Origin: Bubalus kerabau
Lineage: Eukaryota; Chordata; Mammalia; Artiodactyla; Bovidae
DNA length: 64,000 nt
Direction: 5' to 3'
Assembly (NCBI RefSeq): GCF_029407905.1
Contig: NC_073643.1
Coordinates: forward strand, 28,672,001-28,736,000
Below are positions 56,796 to 64,000 of the stretch, in pieces. The notes below the pieces were generated by a model. The model saw only the letters and a program-made list of their open reading frames with translations. It had not been told where the DNA came from and did no database searches. The translations under genes were made by a program, and so were the position numbers. The first letter of the stretch is position 1. Each line of letters begins with the position of its first letter.

Positions 56796-57081
56796 TTAAT
56801 TAGTTATTTATTTACTTTTGGCTGTGCTGGGTCTTGGCTGCATTCATTCTTCCTCTAGTTGCAGCAAGCAGGGCTACTCTATAGTTGTGGAGTGCGGGCT
56901 TCTTGTTGCGGTGGCTTCTCTTGTTGCAGAGCCTGGGCTCTAGGGCTCGTGGGCTACAGTAGCTGGGGCACTCGGGCTTAGTTACTCCTAGGCATGTGGG
57001 ATCTTCCTGGCCCAGGAATTGACCCTGTGTTCCCTGCATTGGCAGACAGACTCTTAACCACTACACCACCAGAGAAGTCCA
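56796..57081 (-). mobile_element. CHR-type tRNA-derived SINE (antisense), nested in the LTR
   Basis: Tail 'tagttatttatttacttttg', body 'ggtggcttctcttgttgcag', 'tcgggcttagttactcctag', head 'ggcccaggaattgaccctgt' and 'ccactacaccaccagagaag'. Complete. Confidence 0.88.
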
Positions 57082-57361
57082 AGAATTGTTGACTGCTATA
57101 TTTTCAGATGATTTTCCACTCTAAGGGAACTCTGTATCATCTAAATTTTCTTCTAGAAGCTTCCAAGGTACTCTTAAATGATTTGGGGGTGTGGGAAGTC
57201 TATTCTGTTAAATTCAATGTCTTGTAATTTATTGAAAGTTAATATTTTTTTTTTGTAAAACCTGAGGTAATTTCTAAGACTTATCCATTCTATTTCCCTC
57301 ATTACCACATTTATTTTTAGTACTGCTAGACGTGTCTAATTTTTATGATTAAGAACAATAT
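57082..57361. other. Unclassified sequence with the last piece of the split LTR
   Basis: 57082-57110 probably closes the MLT1-like LTR. The remainder is unclassified and AT-rich. Confidence 0.4.
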
Positions 57362-57369
57362 ACAGAAAT

Positions 57370-58521
57370 AAAATTGCCAACATCCACTGGATCATGGAAA
57401 AAGCAAGAGAGTTCCAGGAAAATATCTATTTCTGCTTTATTGACTATCCCAAAGCCTTTGACTGTGTGGATCACAATAAACTGTGGAAAATTCTGAAAGA
57501 GATGGGAATACCAGACCACCTGATCTGCCTCTTGAGAAATCTGTATGCAGGTCAGGAAGCAACAGTTAGAACTGGACATGGAACAACAAACTGGTTCCAA
57601 ATAGGAAAGGGAGTACGTCAAGGCTGTATATTGTCACCCTGTTTATTTAACTTATATGCAGAATACATCATGAGAAACGCTGGACTGGAAGAAGCACAAG
57701 CTGGAATCAAGATTGCCGGGAGAAATATCAATAACCTCAGATATGCAGATGACACCACCCTTATGGCAGAAAATGAAGAGGAACTAAAAAGCCTCTAGAT
57801 GAAAGTGAAAGTGGAGAGTGAAAAAGTTGGCTTAAAGCTCAACATTCAGAAAACGAAGATCATGGCATCTGGTCCCATCACTTCATGGGAAATAGATGGG
57901 GAAACAATGGAAACATTGTCAGACTTTATTTTTCTGGGCTCCAAAATCACTACAGATGGTGACTGCAGCCATGAAATTAAAAGACGCTTACTCCTTGGAA
58001 GGAAAGTTATGACCAACCTAGATAGCACATTCAAAAGCAGAGACATTACTCTGCCAACAAAAGTCCATCTAGTCAAGGCTATGGTTTTTCCTGCGGTCAT
58101 GTATGGATGTGAGAGTTGGACTGTGAAGAAGGCTGAGCGCCGAAGAATTGATGCTTTTGAACTGTGGTGTTGGAGAAGACTCTTGAAAGTCCCTTGGACT
58201 GCAAGGAGGTCCAACCAGTCCATTATGAAGGAGATCAGCCCTGGGATTTCTTTGGAAGGAATGATGCTAAAGCTGAAACTCCAGTACTTTGGCCACCTCA
58301 TGCTAAGAGTTGGCTCATTGGAAAAGACTCTGATGCTGGGAGGGATTGGGGACAGGAGGAAAAGGGGATGACAGAGGATGAGATGGCTGGATGGCATCAC
58401 TGACTCGATGGACGTGAGTCTGGGTGAACTCCTTGAGTTGGTGATGGACAGGGAGGCCTTTGCGATTCATGGGGTCGCAAAGAGTTGGACACGACTGAAC
58501 GACTGAACTGAACTGAACTGA
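57370..58521 (+). mobile_element. BovB LINE 3' part, relatively young, 8-bp target-site duplication
   Basis: It is 5' truncated within RT. Frame 57394-57798 has FIDYPKAFDCVDHNK, GVRQGCILSPCLFNL and an intact RYADDTTLMAENEEE. A TAG at 57796-57798 (TTG in sisters) ends it. The same frame continues at 57799-58371 through KTKIMASGPITSWEIDGE and LKLQYFGHLM to a TGA that replaces CGA. Apart from these two nonsense changes, the frame is open for almost 1 kb. Flanking acagaaat at 57362-57369 and 58522-58529 marks the insertion. Confidence 0.95.
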
Positions 58522-58529
58522 ACAGAAAT

Positions 58530-59837
58530 TAATCCTGGTGAGTGAATTAGAATGAGAAGTGTCTCCTGCAAAGATAGCTTTGAACATTGTAAACTTGTTT
58601 CAAATATGTTGTGATGATATTTGATTGGTTTTAAAATTTACATATGCAAAGTACAAACTCTGGAAAAAGAAACTCCTAAGTCCACTGTATTGTAAATATG
58701 GAAAAAGAAGTTTTCTTCCTCTATGAGCACTGCTCTAACTTTATCTATTTTTAAAAATAAATGTGCTGATCAATGCCATGAATAATTAAGTGAAAGGAGT
58801 TGTGGGATTTGGGGCTCTTTTCTTTTTAGTAATTGTAAATTCCATTTCACAAAGCCACAGCTCAGTAAGTAGGCGGAACAAAGTCTGGGTTACTCCTTAT
58901 CCAAAAAAAAAAAAGAACCAACACCCTGGTAAATTTTAGTTCTAGGGAGATTTTTGCTTAGAAAAGAGTTTTGCTTATAGATATTTTTCCCATATGATAT
59001 TAAATCGTGTGAAGAGGTTTATATAGCTAATGAAATTATTCTTCCAAGGATAATGATGAAGTCTTTCTTTCTTAAATGGTTATAAACAGTGGTTTTTTGG
59101 TTCAGGACCAAGCCTAGTAGAAGTCTGACTTATCGACCCTTGTGTACAGTCAGTCTGCACTGATGACTCCCGTCAGACCTGTGAACTGATGAGACGGCGA
59201 ATGGAGCCCTCTTATCCTTCTCATTACTTTGCTGCCTTAGAATTCTCTGTAAATGAAATGGATGGTATATTTAAATTGTCTGCTTCTCCTGCACGTATGT
59301 ATACCTAGGAGGATGGGAGGGACATTAATTCCAGGGCAACATTGCTCATGCATCCGTTGAAGGGAAAAGGATTAATTCCAGGTCCATAAGGTTCATATTG
59401 ATGCCATGTTGGAGACAGAACTCTGCCTCATAAACAGTAATTCCTTGCAGTGACAGAATTATAGTTTTTCCAACTGGAAGGACCTTTGGTACTCAAGTCC
59501 ATTTGCCTTCTTTATTTTCCATTCATTGACTTGCTCAGGGAATGAGATCCATGGATTTCAGTGTTGATGATATTAATACATTGTAGGTTTTTCCGCTATT
59601 GTTTTGTACACATTGTTTTATTGCTTTTTTGAAATAGGAGAGGTTGTTTAGAATATGTAAGTACAGTACTATTGTTTTTTTTCATATAAGTGTAGGCACT
59701 GATGAAATTGCCCACTGCAAACATCCCTATAACCTAGCACACCCACGTGGAGTGTGCTAGGATGTTTCCCACAAACCAGATGCTGGTAGTCTATTGAGAG
59801 GCTGCCTGTGCTTCTTAACTCACCCTTCTCTCTCATT
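58530..59837. other. Unclassified sequence
   Basis: About 1.3 kb with an A12 run near 58901. 59450-59545 ('ccaactggaaggacctttgg', 'tgacttgctcaggg') weakly resembles an ancient SINE. No gene is recognised. Confidence 0.4.
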
Positions 59838-61103
59838 TCAGTTCAGTTCAGTTCAGTTGCTCAGTCATGTTTGACTCTTTGCGACCCCATGAACTGCAGC
59901 ATGCCAGGCCTCCCTGCTGCTGCTGCTGCTGCTGCTAAGTCGCTTCAGTCGTGTCTGACTCTGTGCAACCCCATAGATGGCAGCCCACCAACCAACTCCC
60001 AGAGTCCACCCAAACCCATGTCCATTGAGTTGGTGATGCCATCCAGCCATCTTATCCTTTGTCGTCCCCTTCTCCTCCTGCCCTTAATCTTTCCCAGCAT
60101 CAGGGTCTTTTCAGATGAGTCAGCTCTTCGCATCAGGTGGCCAAAGTATTGCAGTTTCAGCTTCAACATCAGTCCTTCCAATGAACATCCAGGACTGATC
60201 TCCTTTAGGATGGACTGGTTGGATCTCCTTGCAGTCCAAGGAACTCTCAAGAGTCTTCTCCAGCACCACAGTTCAAAAGCATTAATTGTTCAGCGCTCAG
60301 CTTTCTTTATAGTCCAATTCTCACATCCATACATGACCACTGGAAAAACCATAGCCTTGACTAGATGGACCTTTGTTGACAAAGTAATGTCTCTGCTTTT
60401 GAATATGCTATCTAGGTTGGTCATAACTTTCCTTCCAAGGAGTAACGGTCTTTTAATTTCATGGCTGCAGTCACCATCTGCAGTGATTTTGGAGCCCAGA
60501 AAAGTAAAGTCAGCCACTGTTTCCACAGTTTCCCCATCTATTTCCCATGAAGTGATGGGACCAGATGCCATGATCTTCATTTTCTGAATGTTGAGCTTTA
60601 AGCCAACTTTTTCACTCTCCTCTTTCACTTTCATCAAGAGGCTCTTTAGTTCTTCACTTTATGCCATATGGCTAGTATCATCTGCATATCTGAGGTTATT
60701 GATAATTCTCCCAGCAGTCTTGATTCCAGCTTGTGTTTCTTCCAGAACAGCATTTCTCATGAAGTACTCTGCATAGAAGTTAAATAAGCAGGGTGACAAT
60801 ATACAGCCTTGATGTACTCCTTTTCCTATTTGGAACCAGTCTGTTGTTCCATGTCTAGTTCTAACTGTTGCTTCCTGACCTGCATATAGGTTTCTCAAGA
60901 GGCAGGTCAGGTGGTCTGGTATTCCCATCTCTTTCAGAATTTTCCACAGTTTGTTGTGATCCACACAGTCAAAGGCTTTGGCATAGTGAATAAAGCAGAA
61001 ATAGATGTTTTTCTGGAACGCTCTTGCTCTTTTGATGATCCAGTGGATGTTGGCAATTTGATCTCTGCTTCCTCTGCCTTTTCTAAAACTAGCTTGAACA
61101 TAT
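59838..61103 (-). mobile_element. BovB LINE 3' part (antisense) with a SINE fragment inside
   Basis: 3' end 'ttcagttcagttcagttgct' at left. Minus frame 60637-60290 carries GLKLNIQKMKIMASG and MVFPVVMYGCENWTIKK. Frame 60964-60659 carries MDHNKLWKILKEMGIPDHLT and a YADDTS catalytic motif. It is 5' truncated at 'aaactagcttgaaca' near 61100. A BOV-A2 piece sits at 59913-59989. Confidence 0.94.
59913..59989 (-). mobile_element. BOV-A2 3' piece (antisense) inside BovB
   Basis: A CTG repeat of about seven units, then 'taagtcgcttcagtcgtgtc' to 'gatggcagcccacca', covers only the 3' half of a BovA unit. It joins BovB 'caggcctccctg' on the left and 'accaactcccagag' on the right. BovB loses about six bases (tccatc) at the junction, and I see no target-site duplication. 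Confidence 0.88.
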
Positions 61104-61501
61104 CTTGAATGTATCTCTTATTGGGCAGAATAAAATGTTCCCCTTAGAGTTTCATCTCTTCTCTTCCATGTTTCCTTGGCCTTCTGTCCTCTCTATCTTC
61201 TGAAGTGCTATCTCTCTTTCTCCTCTTCTAGAGAGTGAACTGTCAGTCACTCTGTTCATGTTACCCCACTGTATTGTGGCTTGGTTGTGAGAGGGTTTGT
61301 GAGAAGATATATAACATTTGATAGTTCTGTTTTATAAGGATTTTTTTAAGTCAATGACACAGCTTTTACTCTCCAGGGCTCCCTCTTAGCAGATGCTAAA
61401 ATAATAGAAACAGCCGCTAATATTGATCCCACTGGTAAAACAATACCAACCAGTGAACTGGGTCAAAGCGAGGTTTTTGCATAGGTTCACACCCCCAAGT
61501 G
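61104..61501. other. Unclassified sequence
   Basis: Pyrimidine-rich stretch around 61150-61235. No gene or repeat recognised. Confidence 0.45.
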
Positions 61502-61616
61502 TGTACACACACACACACACACATGCATTGTGGGTGTGGGGGCTTTCTTGTGTGTGTGTGTATATATATATGCATATAGTCTTTAAAGTCATATATATGT
61601 GTGTGTGTGTGTGTAT
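61502..61616. repeat. Compound CA / GT / TA microsatellite cluster
   Basis: (CA)n at 61505-61522, (GT)n then (TA)n at 61549-61570 and (TA)n/(GT)n at 61591-61614. The CA and GT runs are complementary and could pair within one strand. Confidence 0.9.
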
Positions 61617-63289
61617 CCTATAAAATCTCCTTGTCCAAATTAATAATATGATTTCTGGCACAGTGTTAATATTGGCACTTGTAACTACTCTGCTCAAATA
61701 GCAGTAGTGTTTTCTTAGCATTAATGAAAATACTTTCTCTTTCTATGGGCACATAGACTTTGTAACACCACTAGGAATTCTGGACTACTGTGTTATATTT
61801 TTGGAAATTTAAAGTCACATATAGTAATCTTCTTTAACCTTCGAAGTCTCTCTGTTGTTCTTTGATGTTCAGTAGCAAATCACCTTTGCACCATAAGTTG
61901 TTATAAAAGAGAAGAGAAAATGGAGTTTCTATTCTTTCAGCACTTACATGCATTGAAATTTGAGAGAGCGAGATGGTTCAGTAGGGTATGAGGTGAAGCT
62001 ATCACAAGGCTAATGCATTATGTATGTGAAACCACAAAAAAGTCATTAATTAGCCACAGTATATTTTGGACTCCTTGTCATAAATTGTTCTAAAGTAAAA
62101 ACAAATTTGCCAGGCTATAAAACTCTCAGTTAATTTGCTAGTCAGAATTTGTGAGACTTCTAAAAACAAAAACAAAATTCAATATCTAATAAGTGTTAGA
62201 CTATTGAGTCAATATGCATAATCATTTACTTTTTTGGAAGCTAAGTTATTTTAAAGCTATACCTATGCCTGAAATCTACTAGCCACTCAGTGGTTCCTCC
62301 TATTATGAAGTGATTAATGGTAACAATTGTTGATGTAGTAAATTATACATGTTTTATTCTGTAACCTTACTAGAAAGAGATTTCCTAGAGAGAATTTATG
62401 ATCAGTGAGACATATGGATCCAGAGTTTTGTTTAAGCTCTTTGAAAAATAAGTTTATTAAGAACACTGGAGAGGTAAATCTTTAGTTAGGTGTGACCCAC
62501 AGTCATTTGCTGTGAACAAAATTGCTATGAAGAATCTGTGTTTTACCCTCATTTTTGTTCAGGGAAGCACGGGAAACAGTGACCCAGAATGTCAGTCCAT
62601 CTCGCAGCTAAGCCACATGGGGCAGCCACATCCTGAAGTCTGAGCACTTGAAAAAGTGTGTGTGTTACTTTCTTTGAGAATTATTGGATATGATTTGTAT
62701 CTGTTTCATTTTGTTTTTCTTTTTGCCATGTGATGCATTTTCGAGTAGATGTATTTTTCCCCCAGTTCTCTGTTTTATGTTAAAGTCCCTGTCTGTACCA
62801 ATCAACATATCTTTTCATCTTCCATATGGAAATCAGTAATCAGTGACTTGAGGTTTCTTCCTGTTGCCCTCTTGTACACTGCTGAGCTTCTAGAACATGT
62901 GCCCTGTATGTGCCCCCTTGATTCCTTGTCCTGTCTGGACTTGGATAGCCTTCCTGTCTGCCTTCTGGTCTCACACCTGTACAGGTGGCATTTCTGAGAT
63001 CACAGGTAGCTTCTGCAGGTCAGGTTCAGTGGTTGTGTCTCAGTCCTTGTTTCCAAGCTCTCAGTGCTATTTGCTGCTGATCTCTACCATCACTTTACTT
63101 CTTGTGACTTTCATAGCACTGAACTTTTAGAGTCCTTTTATGTGTCTGCTCCATCTGGCTGATTTTTATCCTTACCTTGCTTGTTGTGGATGTTGTCTGA
63201 GCTTCAGCTGCTGACAGTCTTTTCTCTTTCCTCCCTCTTTCTTCCAGTAGAGTCCTTCCATCCTCTCTGTAACTCTGTTGTTCCTGTGT
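61617..63289. other. Unclassified sequence
   Basis: About 1.7 kb. The part from about 62,850 is richer in pyrimidine and could be upstream L2 sequence joined to the next feature, but it is too diverged to call. No coding signal is recognised. Confidence 0.4.
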
Positions 63290-63830
63290 GCTGATTAGGT
63301 CTTGTCACTCTAGTCCCAGTTTCCCCAACCATTAACCACCATTTCCATCTGAATGTCTTACTGTTGATTTAAACTTGAGTATGTCTGAAATTGAACTCCT
63401 GTTTCTCCTCATCTTATGACTTCTTGACTTATTCTTCCCTGTTTCAGTCTCTGGACCATCAGTCTTCCCTGCCAAAGGAGCCACAAGCCTTGGATTTCCC
63501 ATTGATTATTTCCTCACCTCCCCACCTCCCTAACCAGGCACTCATCATGCTGGAGTCATCTTGGCATCGTTCCTCAGATCCGTCTCCCCAGCCATTGCAC
63601 TGATTTAGGCTTTTATCGTCATGTTACCATGGCCACAGCAACAGCCTCCTAGTTTCTCCTCTTCTGCTGCCACCCTTTGTGGTACCATATCAGTTATCTT
63701 TGGACATAGCCATGTTCATTCAGTTTTTTCACTGTGCAACTGTAATACCTTTCTGCTGCTTGTAAAAGTCCTTAACCTGGTATCCAAGGCTTCCTGCATT
63801 TTGGCAACAGTATTATTCTTTCAGTTGCTC
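63290..63830 (+). mobile_element. L2 LINE (ORF2 C-terminal region)
   Basis: 'gtctgaaattgaactcctgt', 'ccctaaccaggcactcatca', 'ccatggccacagcaacagcc' then 'tcctagtttctcc', and 'gtccttaacctggtatccaa' follow the L2 ORF2 end in sense. It is very diverged, so plus-strand frames through it are not meaningful. Confidence 0.6.
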
Positions 63831-64000
63831 TCCTCAAAGTCAGTGGTTCTCAATGAGCATACATACGAACTAGTATTTTGTAACATCCCCTTTACATATT
63901 GACATGACATTGTGGTTAATACAACAGAATTGTTCACATGATTTCAAAAAGGCTGGTGTAAGATCTTATGTATGATAAAACAAGAGAAATACAAGGAACT

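Noticed and set aside
57846..58400. A 184-codon minus-strand open frame
   Set aside because: It is an antisense shadow of the BovB ORF. Similar shadows recur opposite other BovB copies here.
59808..60587. A 259-codon plus-strand open frame
   Set aside because: It is the antisense of BovB and BOV-A2 sequence. The real (broken) frame is on the minus strand.
1..64000. A bacterial-style or phage-derived defence or secretion system
   Set aside because: Nothing suggests it. Base composition, repeats and lack of dense coding all indicate mammalian nuclear DNA.

Overview
The window is nuclear DNA of a ruminant, most likely a bovid. The evidence is its repeats: many BovB (RTE) LINEs, tRNA-derived Bov-tA SINEs, BOV-A2 SINEs with AGC tails, CHR-type SINEs and artiodactyl L1 3' ends. 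These lie over older mammalian L2, MIR, MER5A and MLT1-type remnants. No tRNA, rRNA, CRISPR, operon or bacterial system is present. Most long open frames are pieces of LINE ORFs or antisense shadows of them. Family names come from memory of the consensus sequences, not from a database search.

Layout. 1-30.6 kb is repeat-dense: an L1 carrying a nested BovB, several antisense BovB 3' ends, and a 2.7-kb L1 that jumped into a Bov-tA SINE (15.5-18.4 kb). It also holds an MLT1-type LTR broken by three later insertions (25.85-27.63 kb). 30.6-37.5 kb has no recent transposon that I can see. It is centred on a GC-rich, CpG-rich block (about 33.38-33.90 kb) that looks like a promoter, with a splice-donor-like site at each outer edge, one per strand. 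This is the only good candidate for a host gene start, and I could not name the gene. The flanks read like unique, possibly conserved non-coding DNA. 37.5-64 kb is repeat-dense again: a nearly full-length antisense BovB (38.2-41.7 kb), a nearly full-length sense BovB (53.1-56.2 kb), a younger truncated BovB (57.4-58.5 kb) and an inverted BovB (59.8-61.1 kb), among SINEs and L2 fragments.

How the parts relate. BovB and L1 are autonomous retrotransposons, but every copy here is truncated or carries stops or frameshifts, so none should be active. Bov-tA and BOV-A2 share their 3' region with BovB and are thought to use its machinery. Several insertions still show target-site duplications that give the order of events. 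No complete protein-coding host gene is visible. The window probably spans a gene's 5' end, first intron and upstream intergenic DNA.
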